DNA of 64,000 nucleotides from Pseudomonadota bacterium (GCA_021848345.1 JAJZUV010000001.1:248001-312000), one strand, 5' to 3'. Shown: positions 1-12,367, counted from the stretch's first letter. The notes: generated from the sequence alone by a model not told the origin. Numbers and translations are program-made.

Positions 1-714
1 GCCATGGTGGAGCACAACCTGCGCCTGGTGGTGTCCATCGCCAAGGGCTACGGCGGGCGCGGCGTCGCGCTGGCCGACCTGATCGAGGAAGGCAACCTGG
101 GGCTGATGCACGCGATCGAGAAATTCGAGCCCGAGCGCGGCTTCCGCTTCTCCACCTACGCCAGCTGGTGGATTCGCCAGAACGTCGAGCGCGCCATCAT
201 GCAGCAGGCGCGCACCATCCGCCTGCCGGTGCATGTCATCCGCGAACTCAACCAGGTGTTGCGCGCGCGCCGCCACCTGGAGGATTCCAGCCCCGACGGC
301 AGCGCCAGCGTGGAGGACATTTCGAGCCTGACCGGGCGAAGTGCCGACGAGGTGGCGGATCTGCTGACCCTGGGCGAATTGCCGGTGTCGCTGGACCTGA
401 TTCGCGAGAATGGCGGCGGCGAGAGTTTCGTCGAGCAGTTTCCCGACCAGCAGGCGCCGTCGCCGGACGACACCGCGCAGGTGCACGAACTCGAGCGCCT
501 GCTCGACGGCTGGCTGGGCACGCTGGGCGAGCGCGAGCGCGAGGTCATCGAGGCACGCTTCGGCCTGCACGGGCGCGAACTCGAGACCCTGGAAAGTCTG
601 GCACGCCGCCTGCAGCTCACGCGCGAGCGGGTGCGCCAGATCCAGCAGGAGGCGCTGGGCAAGCTCAAGCGCCGCCTGTCCGGCGGCGGCGTGGACAAAT
701 CCTCCGTACTCTGA
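1..714 (+). CDS. rpoS: RNA polymerase sigma factor RpoS, 5'-truncated by window edge
   Basis: Stationary-phase/general stress sigma factor that directs RNA polymerase to stress promoters. The reading frame is already open at base 1, and family members are usually 320-360 residues, so roughly the first third lies outside the window. The 237 visible residues hold region 2 with the core-binding and -10 recognition helices ([12 protein letters not shown] at about 47-58) followed by the RpoS-typical stretch [17 protein letters not shown]. Region 3 comes next, then the region 4 helix-turn-helix ([20 protein letters not shown]) near the C-terminus. The run ERAIMxQxRTIRLPxHV separates RpoS from RpoD and RpoH. 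Seventeen bases separate it from the exonuclease gene. Identity is firm; the true start cannot be seen. Confidence 0.93.
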   Translation, partial: AMVEHNLRLVVSIAKGYGGRGVALADLIEEGNLGLMHAIEKFEPERGFRFSTYASWWIRQNVERAIMQQARTIRLPVHVIRELNQVLRARRHLEDSSPDGSASVEDISSLTGRSADEVADLLTLGELPVSLDLIRENGGGESFVEQFPDQQAPSPDDTAQVHELERLLDGWLGTLGEREREVIEARFGLHGRELETLESLARRLQLTRERVRQIQQEALGKLKRRLSGGGVDKSSVL

Positions 715-731
715 ACCTTCAAGGCAAGCCG

Positions 732-1517
732 ATGGCCGCACCGATCGTCGTGTTCGACATCGAGACCATTCCCGACGCACGTGCCGTGCGCGCGGCCGGC
801 CTGGCCGATGCCGGGCTGGACGACGCCGCCGCCATCGCCCAGGCGCGCCAGCGCAGGCTGGAGGCCACGGGCAGCGATTTCCTTCCCATCGTGTGCCAGC
901 GCGTGGTGGTCGTGTCCTGCATCTTCCGCGAGTCCAGCAAGGGCCTCAAGGTGCATTCCTTCGTCGATCGCGGGGACCAGGAGGCCTCGGTGGTGCAGGG
1001 CTTCTTCCGCCTGATCGACCGCCACGAGCCGCAGCTGGTGTCGTGGAACGGCGGCGGATTCGACCTGCCGGTGCTGCACTACCGCGCCATGGTGCATGGC
1101 GTGCAGGCCTCCAAGTACTGGGACATGGGCGAGGACGACCGCGATTACAAGTGGAACAACTACATCTCGCGCTACCACAGCCGGCATCTGGACCTGATGG
1201 ACCTGCTGGCGCTGTACCAGGCGCGTGCCAACGCCGGCATGGATACGCTGGCGCAGTTGTGCGGGTTGCCGGGCAAGCTGGGCATGGACGGCTCGCAGGT
1301 GTACGACGCCTGGCAGCGCGGCGAGCTGGAGGAGATCCGGCGCTATTGCGAGACCGACGTGCTCAACACCTATCTGCTGTATTGCCGCTTCCAGCTGATG
1401 CGCGGCGGGCTGGCCCCGCAGGAACATGCCGACGAGATCGAGCTGGTGCGCCGTACCGTGGGCGAGTGGGGCGCCACCGAGCCGCATTGGGCCGAGTACA
1501 TGCAGGCATGGTCATGA
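732..1517 (+). CDS. PolB-like 3'-5' exonuclease (DnaQ-fold)
   Basis: Predicted 261-residue exonuclease of the DnaQ/ribonuclease-H fold, related to the proofreading domain of family B polymerases (DNA_pol_B_exo2 type). It would cleave DNA 3' to 5' with two metal ions. Exo motif I is DIE with Asp9 and Glu11. Exo II is [10 protein letters not shown] with Asp111. Exo III is YCETD, Tyr205 to Asp209. All acidic ligands are present, so the enzyme should be active. The ATG at 732 puts the DIE motif close to the N-terminus, as is usual in this family. Its TGA overlaps the rlmD start in an ATGA arrangement at 1514-1517, so translation is probably coupled. The biological substrate is unknown. Confidence 0.85.
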   Translation: MAAPIVVFDIETIPDARAVRAAGLADAGLDDAAAIAQARQRRLEATGSDFLPIVCQRVVVVSCIFRESSKGLKVHSFVDRGDQEASVVQGFFRLIDRHEPQLVSWNGGGFDLPVLHYRAMVHGVQASKYWDMGEDDRDYKWNNYISRYHSRHLDLMDLLALYQARANAGMDTLAQLCGLPGKLGMDGSQVYDAWQRGELEEIRRYCETDVLNTYLLYCRFQLMRGGLAPQEHADEIELVRRTVGEWGATEPHWAEYMQAWS

Positions 1518-3058
1518 ATCGACGCAGCACCCGGCGAGGCGCCCAGGCCATCGCGAACCGCCCCGCCCATCCCGCCGCCGCCGAGGCCGAGCTCGAGTGG
1601 CTGAGGGTCGAGTCGCTGGATCTGGAGGCGCGCGGCGTCGCCCATCGCGCCGACGGCAAGGTGGTGTTCATCCACGATGCGCTGCCCGGCGAGCAGGTGC
1701 GTGTGCGCGTGCTGCGCGGCAAGCCCAAATGGGAACAGGCGGAGGTGCTGCAGCGCCGCGGCGACGCCTCCACCCGGGTGAAGCCGCGCTGCGAGCATTT
1801 CGGCACCTGCGGCGGTTGCAGCATGCAGCACATCGAGTTGCGCGCGCAGCTGGCTTTCAAGCAGCGCACGCTGGAGGACGACCTGCGGCATCTCGCGCAA
1901 CTGCGCCCGGAGTTGATGCTGCGTCCGCTGGCCGGGCCCGACTGGGGCTATCGCCGGCGCGCGCGCCTGACGGTGCGCCTGGTGCCCAAGAAGGGCGGGG
2001 TGCTGGTGGGTTTCCACGAACGCGGCTCCAGCTACGTGGCCGACATGCGCTCGTGCCAGGTGCTGCCGCCGGCGGTCTCGTCGCTGCTGCTGCCTCTGCG
2101 CGCGCTGGTCGGATCCCTGTCCTGTCCCGACCGCCTGCCCCAGATCGAGCTCGCGATGGGGGACGACAGCACCGTGCTGGTGCTGCGCAACCTGCAGGAA
2201 CTCGATGCCCGGGACCTGCAGCTGCTGCGGGATTTCGCGGCGCGACACCAGGTGCAGTGGTGGCTGCAGCCGGGCGGTCCGCAGACCGCGCATCCGCTGG
2301 ACGAGCAGCAGGCGCTGCCGGCCTACACGCTTCCCGAGTTCGGCCTGCGCATGCCGTTCCGCCCCACGGACTTCACGCAGGTGAACCACAGCGTCAACCG
2401 CGCGCTGGTCTCGCGCGCGCTGCGCCTGCTGCAGGTGGCGCCCGGCGAGCGGGTGGCCGACTGGTTCTGCGGCCTGGGCAATTTCACGCTGCCGCTGGCC
2501 ACGCGGGCCGGTTTCGTGCTGGGCGTGGAGGGCAGCGAATCCCTGCTGGCCCGGGCGATGGACAACGCGCGCGCCAGCGGCCTGGGCGAGCGGGTCGCCT
2601 TCCGGGTGTCGAACCTGTTCGAGGCCGATGCATCGTTCCTGCACGATTGCGGGGTGTTCGACAAATGGCTGGTCGATCCGCCGCGCGAGGGGGCGCTGGC
2701 GCTGTGCAAGGCGCTGGTGCGGGCGATGGGACGCGCGGGGGCCGCAGAGCTGGCGCCGGAAGACGCGCCGCATGATGCGCCGGAGGACGCGTCGGAGGAA
2801 GTGACCGCCGGGACCGCTGCCCTCCCGGCCGCGCAGGAGCCCGCGCTCGTGTCCGGCGGCGTGCCCGGCTTCGTGCCCCCGCGGCGCATCGTGTACGTGT
2901 CCTGCAATCCGGCCACGCTGGCGCGCGACGCCGGCGTGCTGGTGCACCAGGGCGGTTACGCGCTGAAGGCCGCGGGCGTGGTCAACATGTTTCCCCACAC
3001 CTCGCATGTGGAGTCGATCGCCGTGTTCGAACTCCCCGAGGCATCCCTCGGCGCTTGA
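1514..3058 (+). CDS. rlmD: 23S rRNA (uracil-1939-C5)-methyltransferase RlmD
   Basis: SAM-dependent enzyme that methylates C5 of U1939 in 23S rRNA, 514 residues. An N-terminal TRAM domain spans about residues 30-85. The [4Fe-4S] ligands are C93-x5-C99-x2-C102 plus a later Cys181. The SAM-binding motif DWFCGLGNF starts at Asp316. The catalytic cysteine is Cys464 in [11 protein letters not shown]. An Asp/Glu/Ala-rich stretch at about 406-456 (for example [16 protein letters not shown]) sits between the last SAM-domain strands and is not part of the usual family core. The ATG at 1514 overlaps the previous stop; an in-frame ATG at 1508 would add two residues. Function is secure; the insertion is the odd part. 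Confidence 0.93.
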   Translation: MNRRSTRRGAQAIANRPAHPAAAEAELEWLRVESLDLEARGVAHRADGKVVFIHDALPGEQVRVRVLRGKPKWEQAEVLQRRGDASTRVKPRCEHFGTCGGCSMQHIELRAQLAFKQRTLEDDLRHLAQLRPELMLRPLAGPDWGYRRRARLTVRLVPKKGGVLVGFHERGSSYVADMRSCQVLPPAVSSLLLPLRALVGSLSCPDRLPQIELAMGDDSTVLVLRNLQELDARDLQLLRDFAARHQVQWWLQPGGPQTAHPLDEQQALPAYTLPEFGLRMPFRPTDFTQVNHSVNRALVSRALRLLQVAPGERVADWFCGLGNFTLPLATRAGFVLGVEGSESLLARAMDNARASGLGERVAFRVSNLFEADASFLHDCGVFDKWLVDPPREGALALCKALVRAMGRAGAAELAPEDAPHDAPEDASEEVTAGTAALPAAQEPALVSGGVPGFVPPRRIVYVSCNPATLARDAGVLVHQGGYALKAAGVVNMFPHTSHVESIAVFELPEASLGA

Positions 3059-3213
3059 GGGGACCGCCATCATGTATCTGGTGCACATTCCAACTCCGGA
3101 ATGCGTGCTCGCGGCTCCTTGACCATGAGGGCCCGCCGTTCGGCGTCATTGTCAAGGCCCTGCGCCCGGCAGGTAGATGGCTTCGCAGGCGACTTTGGAT
3201 TACCCTACCTTCC

Positions 3214-3411
3214 ATGAACACGGTTCTCTCCCCGATCGAGTCCGAATTCGGTACCCAGCACGAAGCCCAAGCGCATGACGCCTGGTTCCGCGGCCGTGTG
3301 CTGGAAAGCATGGCCGACACACGACCAGCCGTGCCACATGATCAGGTGGTGGCCGAGACGGAAGCCATCATCCAGGCTGCCGAGCAGAGGCTGTCGGTCA
3401 GGCGGCGTTGA
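3214..3411 (+). CDS. Type II toxin-antitoxin antitoxin, RelB/StbD-like
   Basis: Small 65-residue protein with the look of RelB/StbD-type antitoxins. These are short, acidic-to-neutral proteins beginning MNTVLSPIESEFGTQ, with a conserved middle (DAWFRGRVLESM) and a proline-containing linker (RPAVPHDQVVAE) leading to a C-terminal helix that would wrap the toxin. Such proteins also repress their own promoter. The next gene encodes the toxin and its TTG start overlaps this stop by four bases (TTGA, 3408-3411), the typical antitoxin-first arrangement. The ATG at 3214 is chosen because upstream in-frame sequence has no family resemblance. Base composition around it is slightly less GC-rich than its neighbours, which fits horizontal gain. 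Confidence 0.75.
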   Translation: MNTVLSPIESEFGTQHEAQAHDAWFRGRVLESMADTRPAVPHDQVVAETEAIIQAAEQRLSVRRR

Positions 3412-3701
3412 CGCTGCTCATCCATTGGTCACAGCAGGCGCGCGCCGACCTGCTTGCGATTGTCCGTTACATCAGCGAGCGCGATCCAGACGCCGCACGC
3501 AAGCTGCGGGACTGCATCGTGAGCGCGGTGGCCACCACGGGCGATCATCCCTACCTGTACAAGCCCGGCAGGATCGCGGGAACGCGCGAGCTCATAGCCC
3601 ATCCGAACTACATCGTTGTCTACAAGGTCGGCGAACGTGTCGATGTGCTGGGCGTGTTGCACTCCCGCCAGCGCTACCCGCTGGATGAGCCAGTCCGGTA
3701 G
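3408..3701 (+). CDS. Type II toxin, RelE/ParE superfamily
   Basis: Predicted 97-residue toxin of the RelE/ParE fold. It begins with a TTG codon overlapping the antitoxin stop. The sequence runs IHWSQQARADLLAIVRYI, then an Arg-rich middle (DAARKLRDCI), then the strand-rich end PNYIVVYKVGERVDVLGVLH and a final RQRYPL. The two N-terminal helices and the VVYKV...VLGVLHSRQRYP ending are the family signature. RelE members cleave mRNA at the ribosome while ParE members poison gyrase; the fold alone does not decide, though the C-terminal HSRQRYP resembles ParE-like proteins. The pair is flanked by housekeeping genes on both sides and has no transposase nearby. Confidence 0.78.
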   Translation: MTLLIHWSQQARADLLAIVRYISERDPDAARKLRDCIVSAVATTGDHPYLYKPGRIAGTRELIAHPNYIVVYKVGERVDVLGVLHSRQRYPLDEPVR

Positions 3702-3902
3702 ATAGCGTTCACGCGTCGCAGTTGCCAAGACCATGCCGGGCGACACCTGTTCGCTCTCCCCGGTGGCAGTTGTTAGCCCGTGCGCCAAGTCGTTGATTTT
3801 TCGACTTTGTGCATCAGAGACATAATGGCGTGGGGGGACAAAAAAAGCCCGGCCTGGGCCGGGCTTGGGTGTCGCGGGGACGGCCCCCGCGCGGTCGGCG
3901 CC
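3702..3902. other. Intergenic stretch with no coding signal
   Basis: No gene is apparent between the toxin and the convergent Bax-inhibitor gene. A weak hairpin, AAGTCG/CGACTT (3787-3792 with 3802-3807, T-rich 9-base loop), lies about 90 bases after the toxin gene and might help end its transcript. The strong terminator at 3840-3866 belongs to the opposite strand. Confidence 0.5.
3840..3866 (-). terminator. Rho-independent terminator of the Bax-inhibitor-like gene
   Basis: A perfect 10-bp inverted repeat, AAGCCCGGCC at 3845-3854 and GGCCGGGCTT at 3857-3866, is joined by a 2-base loop. It is preceded on the + strand by seven A residues (3840-3846), which become the U-tract on the minus strand. 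It lies about 36 bases beyond the stop of the minus-strand gene at 3903. Confidence 0.85.
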
Positions 3903-4613
3903 TCAGCGCCGTCCGCCGCCGCCGCCGCCGAAGATGCTCAGCAGCGCCAGCAGGTTCACGAACACGTTGTACAGGTCGAGGTAGATCGCCAGCGTGGCCG
4001 AGATGTAGTTGGTCTCGCCGCCGTCGAGCACGCGCCGCACGTCGATCAGCATGAAGGCCGAGAAAATGCCCACCGCGGCCACCGAGAAGGTGATCATCAG
4101 CGCGGGCATCTGCAGCCAGATGTTCGCGATGCCGGCGATCATCAGCATGATCACGCCGACGAACAGGAACTTGGCCAGGCCGCTGAGGTCGCGCTTGACC
4201 ACCGTGGCCAGCGAGGCCATCGCGGCGAAGATGATGGCGGTTCCTCCGAAGGCCATGCTGATCAGCTGCACGCCGTTGGCCAGGCCGAGCACCACGCTGA
4301 GCATCTGCGACAGCATCAGCCCCATGAAGAAGGTGAAGCCGAGCAGGAAGGCCACGCCCAGGCCCGACTCGCGATTGCGCTGCACCGCGAACATCAGGCC
4401 GAAGGCGCCGGCGAGGAACAGCAGCATGCCCATGCCGGGGTTCAGGAGCATCCACTGCCCCAGGCCCGTGGCCAGGCCGGCCCAGGCGCCCGCCACCGTG
4501 GGCACCAGGGAGATCGCCAGCAGCGTGTAGGTGTTGCGCAGCACGCGGTTGCGCTCGACGGCGTAGCCCCCCGAGGCGTACGACGGGTATTGCGGTTGGA
4601 AGCGATCGTTCAT
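3903..4613 (-). CDS. Bax inhibitor-1 / YccA family membrane protein
   Basis: Inner-membrane protein of 236 residues from the UPF0005/Bax inhibitor-1 family, probably seven membrane segments starting at about residue 27 ([20 protein letters not shown]). In E. coli the relative YccA binds and modulates the FtsH protease. Other members act as pH-sensitive calcium leaks. The transmembrane stretches carry typical family motifs ([17 protein letters not shown], and [20 protein letters not shown] at the end). The C-terminus is a short glycine/arginine tail. The start at 4613 is chosen over one at 4742 because [10 protein letters not shown] matches family N-termini. The gene stands alone with its own terminator. 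ftsH lies 8 kb away, so the YccA parallel is only suggestive. Confidence 0.85.
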   Translation of the reverse strand: MNDRFQPQYPSYASGGYAVERNRVLRNTYTLLAISLVPTVAGAWAGLATGLGQWMLLNPGMGMLLFLAGAFGLMFAVQRNRESGLGVAFLLGFTFFMGLMLSQMLSVVLGLANGVQLISMAFGGTAIIFAAMASLATVVKRDLSGLAKFLFVGVIMLMIAGIANIWLQMPALMITFSVAAVGIFSAFMLIDVRRVLDGGETNYISATLAIYLDLYNVFVNLLALLSIFGGGGGGRR

Positions 4614-4996
4614 GTAGGGTTCTCCCGATACGAGATGTCGCGGTACGGTGGTTCGGCTTGCAGCGCCGCGCCGGCCGGATCGCGCTTTCGGTCCCAAGTG
4701 TAGGGCCTGCGGCTGAAGTGGGGCTGAAGGGATGGATTCCAAGAGTTGTCACCAGGGGCATCCCGGCGTGCTGCGCCGCGGCAATCCGGGCGAAGGTGCT
4801 CGTTTCGCGGTACAATATCAAGGATTTGCGTGCGGCCTGCGCGGCCGGCGCCCAACCCAAAAACGCCGCCGCCGAGGCGCCTTTCGCCGTACCGCTCCCG
4901 CCCTGCCAGCCTGGCGTCCCAGCACGCCTGAGCCGGCACGCGCCGCACGGTCAGCGAGCAGCACTCCGGCGCGGTGCTCGAGCGGAGAGAACATCC
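4614..4996 (+). promoter_or_regulatory. Upstream region and leader of carA
   Basis: This 383-base gap between the divergent Bax-inhibitor gene and carA has no coding signal. The best -10 hexamer for carA is TACAAT at 4811-4816; no convincing -35 is visible at 17 bases. It would leave a leader of about 175 bases, long enough for control by UTP or purines as is common for carAB. I could not fold a clear attenuator in it. Confidence 0.35.
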
Positions 4997-6157
4997 ATGC
5001 TGCCGTTGCAAGCGAAGGCGATCCTGGCCCTGGCCGACGGTTCGGTCTTCGAAGGGGTGTCGATCGGTGCCGCCGGGGAGAGCGCCGGGGAGGTGGTGTT
5101 CAACACCGCCATCACCGGCTACCAGGAAATCCTGACCGACCCGAGCTACAGCCACCAGATCGTCACGCTGACCTACCCGCATATCGGGAACGTCGGGGCC
5201 AACCCGGAGGATGCCGAGTCCACGCGCATCCATGCCGCCGGGCTGGTGATCCGCGACCTGCCCCTGCAGGACTCCAACTTCCGGCGCGCCGAAGGCCTGG
5301 CGCAGTACCTGCAGCGCCACGGCACGGTGGCCATCGCCGACATCGACACGCGTCGCCTCACCCGGCTGCTGCGTACCCAGGGCGCGCAAAACGGCTGCAT
5401 CGTCGCGCTGCCCGCCGGCGAGGCGGTGAGCGCCGAACTGCGCGAACGTGCCGTGGCCAGGGCTCGCTCCACGCCGAGCCTGGCCGGCATGGACCTGGCC
5501 AAGGTGGTCAGCACCGCCGAGGCCTATGCATGGACCGGCTCGGCCTGGGAGCTGGGCCGCGGCTACGTGGAACGCCAGGCCGACGGTCCCCACGTGGTGG
5601 TCTACGACTTCGGCGTGAAGCACAACATCCTGCGCCTGCTCGCCGAGCGCGGCTGCCGGGTCAGCGTGGTGCCGGCGCAGACCGCTGCGGCCGAGGTGCT
5701 GGCCATGCGCCCCGACGGCGTGCTGCTGTCCAACGGCCCCGGCGACCCGGAGCCCTGCGACTACGCGATCGCCGCCGCGCGCGAACTGATGCAGCGCGGC
5801 GTGCCGGTGTTCGGCATCTGCCTGGGGCACCAGATCCTGGCGCTGGCCGCGGGTGCGCGCACCTTCAAGATGAAGTTCGGCCATCACGGCGCCAACCACC
5901 CGGTGCGCGACCTGGACACCGGACGGGTCAGCATCACCAGCCAGAACCACGGTTTCGCGGTGGCCCCGGACAGCCTGCCGGCGAACCTGCGCGCTACCCA
6001 CGTGTCGCTGTTCGACGGCACGCTGCAGGGCTTCGCCTATACCGATCGCCCGGCGATGGGCTTCCAGGGGCACCCGGAGGCCAGTCCCGGCCCGCACGAC
6101 ATCGGCGAGCTGTTCGATCGATTCACCGCCATGATGCAACGCGCCAGTGCCGCCTGA
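4997..6157 (+). CDS. carA: Carbamoyl-phosphate synthase small (glutaminase) subunit
   Basis: The 386-residue glutaminase subunit of carbamoyl-phosphate synthase. It splits glutamine and feeds ammonia to CarB for pyrimidine and arginine synthesis. The N-terminal CPSase small-chain domain ([14 protein letters not shown] ... [16 protein letters not shown]) occupies about residues 1-150. The class I glutamine amidotransferase domain follows. The catalytic cysteine is Cys275 in VFGICLGHQ, with His359 and Glu361 in GHPEASPGP. The start ATG at 4997 is preceded by a GGAGAG-type ribosome site. An exporter gene separates it from carB, an order common in Burkholderiales. All catalytic residues are intact. 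Confidence 0.97.
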   Translation: MLPLQAKAILALADGSVFEGVSIGAAGESAGEVVFNTAITGYQEILTDPSYSHQIVTLTYPHIGNVGANPEDAESTRIHAAGLVIRDLPLQDSNFRRAEGLAQYLQRHGTVAIADIDTRRLTRLLRTQGAQNGCIVALPAGEAVSAELRERAVARARSTPSLAGMDLAKVVSTAEAYAWTGSAWELGRGYVERQADGPHVVVYDFGVKHNILRLLAERGCRVSVVPAQTAAAEVLAMRPDGVLLSNGPGDPEPCDYAIAAARELMQRGVPVFGICLGHQILALAAGARTFKMKFGHHGANHPVRDLDTGRVSITSQNHGFAVAPDSLPANLRATHVSLFDGTLQGFAYTDRPAMGFQGHPEASPGPHDIGELFDRFTAMMQRASAA

Positions 6158-6210
6158 GCGCGGCACTCGCCATCCCGCAAACGCCCGCGCCCGTTCCCGA
6201 AAGACTCCCC

Positions 6211-6861
6211 ATGCACCCCTTCGGCATCACCGACCTCCCGCTGTACGTGCTCGGCGTGGTGTTCATCGTGCTGCTGCCGGGCCCCAACTCCCTGTACGTG
6301 CTCGGCGTGGCCGCGCAGCGCGGCGTGCGCAGCGGCTACCTCGGCGCCCTCGGCATCTTCCTCGGCGACAGCGTGCTGATGGTGCTGGCCGCGGCCGGAC
6401 TGGCCAGCCTGCTGGCCGCGATGGCCTGGCTGTTCCTGCTGGTCAAGCTCGCGGGCGCCGCCTACCTGGCGTGGATCGGACTGGGCATGCTGCGTGCCGC
6501 GCTGCGCAACTGGCGCCGCGCCGAGGCCGCGCCGGCGGCGCCGGCGAAGGTCGACACCGCGCACCCGCTGGGCAAGGCGCTGCTGATCAGCCTGCTCAAC
6601 CCGAAGGCCATCCTGTTCTTCATTTCGTTTTTCATCCAGTTCGTGCAACCGGGCTACGCCCATCCGGCGCTGTCCTTCCTGATCCTGGGCGCGATCGTGC
6701 AGTTTTTCAGCGCGCTGTACCTGTCCACGCTGATCTTCGCCGGCTCGCGCCTGGCCGAGGCCTTCCGCCGCCGGCGCCGCGTCGCCGCCGGGCTGACAGG
6801 CGCCATGGGCACGGCCTTCATGGCCTTCAGCCTGCGCCTGGCCACCGCCTCGCCGCACTGA
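6211..6861 (+). CDS. leuE: LysE/RhtB family amino-acid exporter, LeuE-like
   Basis: Predicted 216-residue inner-membrane exporter of the LysE superfamily with about six membrane segments. The N-terminal motif IVLLPGPNSLYVL is the LysE/RhtB signature. The later LISLLNPKAILFFISFFIQF is also diagnostic. Overall it most resembles LeuE, which exports leucine and some other hydrophobic amino acids in E. coli. A basic loop (FRRRRR) lies before the last segment. It sits between carA and carB, 53 bases after carA, and is probably co-transcribed. The link to carbamoyl phosphate is unexplained and may only reflect operon position. Family assignment is firm, substrate is not. Confidence 0.82.
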   Translation: MHPFGITDLPLYVLGVVFIVLLPGPNSLYVLGVAAQRGVRSGYLGALGIFLGDSVLMVLAAAGLASLLAAMAWLFLLVKLAGAAYLAWIGLGMLRAALRNWRRAEAAPAAPAKVDTAHPLGKALLISLLNPKAILFFISFFIQFVQPGYAHPALSFLILGAIVQFFSALYLSTLIFAGSRLAEAFRRRRRVAAGLTGAMGTAFMAFSLRLATASPH

Positions 6862-6918
6862 GGCCCGCCGCGCAGCGCGTCCGCACGAACCCCGCCAACA
6901 CCTGAACTCCGACGTCCC

Positions 6919-10152
<3,234 letters not shown>

Positions 10153-10159
10153 AAGTTTG

Positions 10160-10196
10160 GCCGGGCGCGAAAGCGCCCGGCACTTTTCCTTTTTGT
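10160..10196 (+). terminator. Rho-independent terminator after carB
   Basis: A 9-bp perfect stem, GCCGGGCGC (10160-10168) with GCGCCCGGC (10173-10181), is closed by a GAAA tetraloop and followed by a T-rich tract (10183-10194). It lies 8 bases after the carB stop and before the greA ribosome site, so it should separate or attenuate carAB-to-greA read-through. Confidence 0.85.
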
Positions 10197-10225
10197 CCAG
10201 ATTGTCCAGAGGATCCTTCGTCCCC

Positions 10226-10699
10226 ATGCCTACCCCCATGACCCGCCGCGGCGCGGAGAAACTGCGCGCCGAGTTGCAGCGTCTGAAGACGGTCGAACGT
10301 CACGCGGTGATCCAGGCCATCGCCGAGGCCCGCGCGCAGGGCGACCTGTCGGAGAACGCCGAGTACGAGGCGGCCAAGGACCGTCAGGGATTCATCGAGG
10401 GACGCATCGCCGAGATCGAGGGCAAGCTGTCGTCGGCGCAGGTCATCGACCCCGCCGAACTCGACGCCGGCGGGCGCGTGGTGTTCGGTGCCACCGTCGA
10501 GTTGTGCGACGAGGACAGCGGCGACGAGGTGGCCTACCAGATCGTCGGCGACGACGAGGCCGACCTGAAGCAGGGCATGATCTCGGTGAGTTCGCCCATC
10601 GCGCGCGCGCTGATCGGCAAGGAGGAGGGCGATCTGGTGAAGGTCATCGCTCCGGCCGGAACCCGCAGCTACAGCATCGTCAAGGTTTCCTACGCCTGA
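10226..10699 (+). CDS. greA: Transcription elongation factor GreA
   Basis: GreA, 157 residues, rescues backtracked RNA polymerase by stimulating its own RNA cleavage through the secondary channel. The N-terminal coiled coil (residues about 8-75) carries the tip acidic pair in [20 protein letters not shown]. The C-terminal FKBP-like domain ends [12 protein letters not shown]. The ATG at 10226 gives [22 protein letters not shown] at 10238 is an alternative start. It forms a run with a DUF4149 membrane protein 19 bases downstream, an association seen across betaproteobacteria. The preceding carB terminator suggests greA has its own promoter in the short gap. Confidence 0.96.
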   Translation: MPTPMTRRGAEKLRAELQRLKTVERHAVIQAIAEARAQGDLSENAEYEAAKDRQGFIEGRIAEIEGKLSSAQVIDPAELDAGGRVVFGATVELCDEDSGDEVAYQIVGDDEADLKQGMISVSSPIARALIGKEEGDLVKVIAPAGTRSYSIVKVSYA

Positions 10700-10718
10700 G
10701 TCCGCGAGCCCTTCCGCC

Positions 10719-11168
10719 ATGTCTCCCCTTCGCCGACTCCGCCTGCAGATCGTCCTGGTGGGCCTGTGGCTGGGCGGACTGGCCGCGGTGGGCCTGATCG
10801 GCGCGCCCACGGCCTTCGCGCTGGTGGCGCCCAGGATGGCGGCCGCCGCGGTGGCCAGCAACATGTTCCACGCGATGGCCCTGGCTGGCGTGGTACTGGG
10901 CGCGGCATTGCTGGTGATCGAGAGGAACCGCAGCTCGGGCATGGATACGCCGCTGCTGCTGGTCATGGGCGGGCTGTTCTTCGACGTGCTGGGCGAGTTC
11001 GTGGTCGTGCCCAACTTGCTGGCGGCCGCAGCGAGCGCGGCGCCCGGCGCCTCCGCATGGCACGTGGCCGCCAGCGCCGCCTACGGCGCGCAGGCGCTGT
11101 GCGTGCTGGCCTATGCCTGGCTGCTGCCGTCGCAACTCGGGCGCGACCTGCCGCGCCCGAGTGCCTGA
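10719..11168 (+). CDS. DUF4149 family membrane protein
   Basis: A 149-residue hydrophobic protein with about four membrane segments (first LRLQIVLVGLWLGGLAAVGLI at residues 7-27). It contains the DUF4149 features GAPTAFALV near the N-terminus and a middle NMFHAMALAGVVLGAALLVIERN helix. The function of this family is unknown. It follows greA closely and precedes convergent yhbY. This greA-DUF4149-yhbY-rlmE-ftsH neighbourhood is conserved in related bacteria, which suggests a housekeeping rather than accessory role, but nothing in the sequence reveals a catalytic site. Confidence 0.72.
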   Translation: MSPLRRLRLQIVLVGLWLGGLAAVGLIGAPTAFALVAPRMAAAAVASNMFHAMALAGVVLGAALLVIERNRSSGMDTPLLLVMGGLFFDVLGEFVVVPNLLAAAASAAPGASAWHVAASAAYGAQALCVLAYAWLLPSQLGRDLPRPSA

Positions 11169-11170
11169 GC

Positions 11171-11650
11171 TCAGCCCAGGCGCACCTTCTTCACACTGGA
11201 GCGTCGCGGCTTGGCGCGCTTGACCTTTCCCGTCGGCGTCACGCGCTGGTTGCCCAGCACGGTCAGGCGCTTGACCTTCGGCCGATGGGTCGGGCTGCTC
11301 GAGGGCACCACCACCCTGACCTTGCGCGGTCCGGCGCCCCGGCCGGCGCGCTCGGGTGCTTCCGACTCCTTCGGCGGCAGGGGACGGAACAGCACCAGGA
11401 TGCGCCCGATGCTCTGCACCGGCGCGGCGCCGAGGCGCTCGCAGATGGTCTCGAGCATGCGCGCGCGTTCGTCGCGGTCGTCGCCGGCCACACGCACCTT
11501 GATCAGGTCGTGGGCCTTCAGGGCGCGGTCGATCTCGGCCAGCACGGCCTCGCTCAGGCCGGCGTCTCCGATCAGTACGCTGGGCTTGAGGGGGTGGGCC
11601 AGTGCGCGCATCGCGCTGCGCTCGGCCGGGGTCAGGAGTAGGGCGCTCAT
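11171..11650 (-). CDS. yhbY: YhbY/CRM-domain RNA-binding protein with long basic tail
   Basis: The first ~97 residues form a CRM (YhbY) domain that associates with pre-50S ribosomal particles in E. coli. It begins LTPAERSAMRALAHPLKPSVLIGDAGLSE, and the RNA-binding loop GxxG is represented by IGDAGL. The protein is 159 residues, about 60 longer than E. coli YhbY. The extra C-terminus is strongly basic and proline/serine-rich, ending VKRAKPRRSSVKKVRLG, probably a disordered RNA-binding tail. It is divergent from rlmE with 66 bases between them, so the two ribosome-assembly genes likely share a promoter region. The start at 11650 is the first family-like methionine. Confidence 0.85.
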   Translation of the reverse strand: MSALLLTPAERSAMRALAHPLKPSVLIGDAGLSEAVLAEIDRALKAHDLIKVRVAGDDRDERARMLETICERLGAAPVQSIGRILVLFRPLPPKESEAPERAGRGAGPRKVRVVVPSSSPTHRPKVKRLTVLGNQRVTPTGKVKRAKPRRSSVKKVRLG

Positions 11651-11716
11651 GGGCACATTATCCGTCTTCTGGCCGCCGCATCCCGCGCGCGGCCTGCAAA
11701 TTTCCGCGGCAAGCGC

Positions 11717-12367
11717 ATGAAGAAGAACCGTTTCAGCAAGAAGTGGCTCAACGAGCACCTGCACGATCCCTTCGTGAAACAGGCGCAGAAGGACAACTAC
11801 CGCTCGCGCGCCGTGTACAAGCTGCAGGAGATCGACGAGGCCCATCGGCTGGTGCGCCCCGGGCAGTTCATCGTCGAACTCGGCAGCGCCCCCGGGGCCT
11901 GGTCGCAATACCTGGCGCGGCGCCTGGGAAGCGACGCCGGCGGGGTGTTGCGCGGGCGCGTCGTCGCCCTCGACCTGCTTCCCATGGAACCGGTGGAGGG
12001 GGTGGAATTCATCCAGGGGGATTTCCGGGAGGCCGAGGTGCTGCGGCACATCGAAGGCCTGCTCGCCGGGCGGCGCGTGGACCTGGTGCTGTCCGACATG
12101 GCCCCGAATCTTTCGGGGATCGCGTCGGCCGACGCCGCGCGCGTCGAACACCTGGCGGACCTGGCGCTGGAATTCGCCGGCCAATGGCTGACCGAGGAGG
12201 GCTCGCTGCTGATCAAGACCTTCCACAGCGGCTACTTCAGCCAGATCGTCGCGCGCTACAAGCAGCGCTTTCGCAGCGTCAAGACCCTCAAGCCCAAGGC
12301 CTCGCGCGAGCGCTCGGCCGAGGTGTTCGTGCTGGCCATGCACCCGAAGCCGGACGCGGATGAATAA
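11717..12367 (+). CDS. rlmE: 23S rRNA 2'-O-ribose methyltransferase RlmE (FtsJ)
   Basis: A 216-residue SAM-dependent enzyme that methylates the 2'-O of U2552 in 23S rRNA at a late step of 50S assembly. The Rossmann SAM motif VELGSAPGAWSQYL lies at about residues 53-66. The catalytic K-D-K-E set appears as Lys in the N-terminal YRSRAVYKLQEID segment, Asp in LVLSDMAPNLSG, Lys in SLLIKTFHSG and Glu in the final RERSAEVFVLA. Length and motifs match the family closely. It precedes ftsH, the order from which the old name FtsJ came. A 218-base gap between the two genes may hold the ftsH promoter. Confidence 0.96.
   Translation: MKKNRFSKKWLNEHLHDPFVKQAQKDNYRSRAVYKLQEIDEAHRLVRPGQFIVELGSAPGAWSQYLARRLGSDAGGVLRGRVVALDLLPMEPVEGVEFIQGDFREAEVLRHIEGLLAGRRVDLVLSDMAPNLSGIASADAARVEHLADLALEFAGQWLTEEGSLLIKTFHSGYFSQIVARYKQRFRSVKTLKPKASRERSAEVFVLAMHPKPDADE

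Noticed and set aside
3772-3780. GTTAGCC sequence resembling an integron attC core after the toxin gene
   Set aside because: It does not fit the GTTRRRY consensus and no matching partner core or integrase is present.
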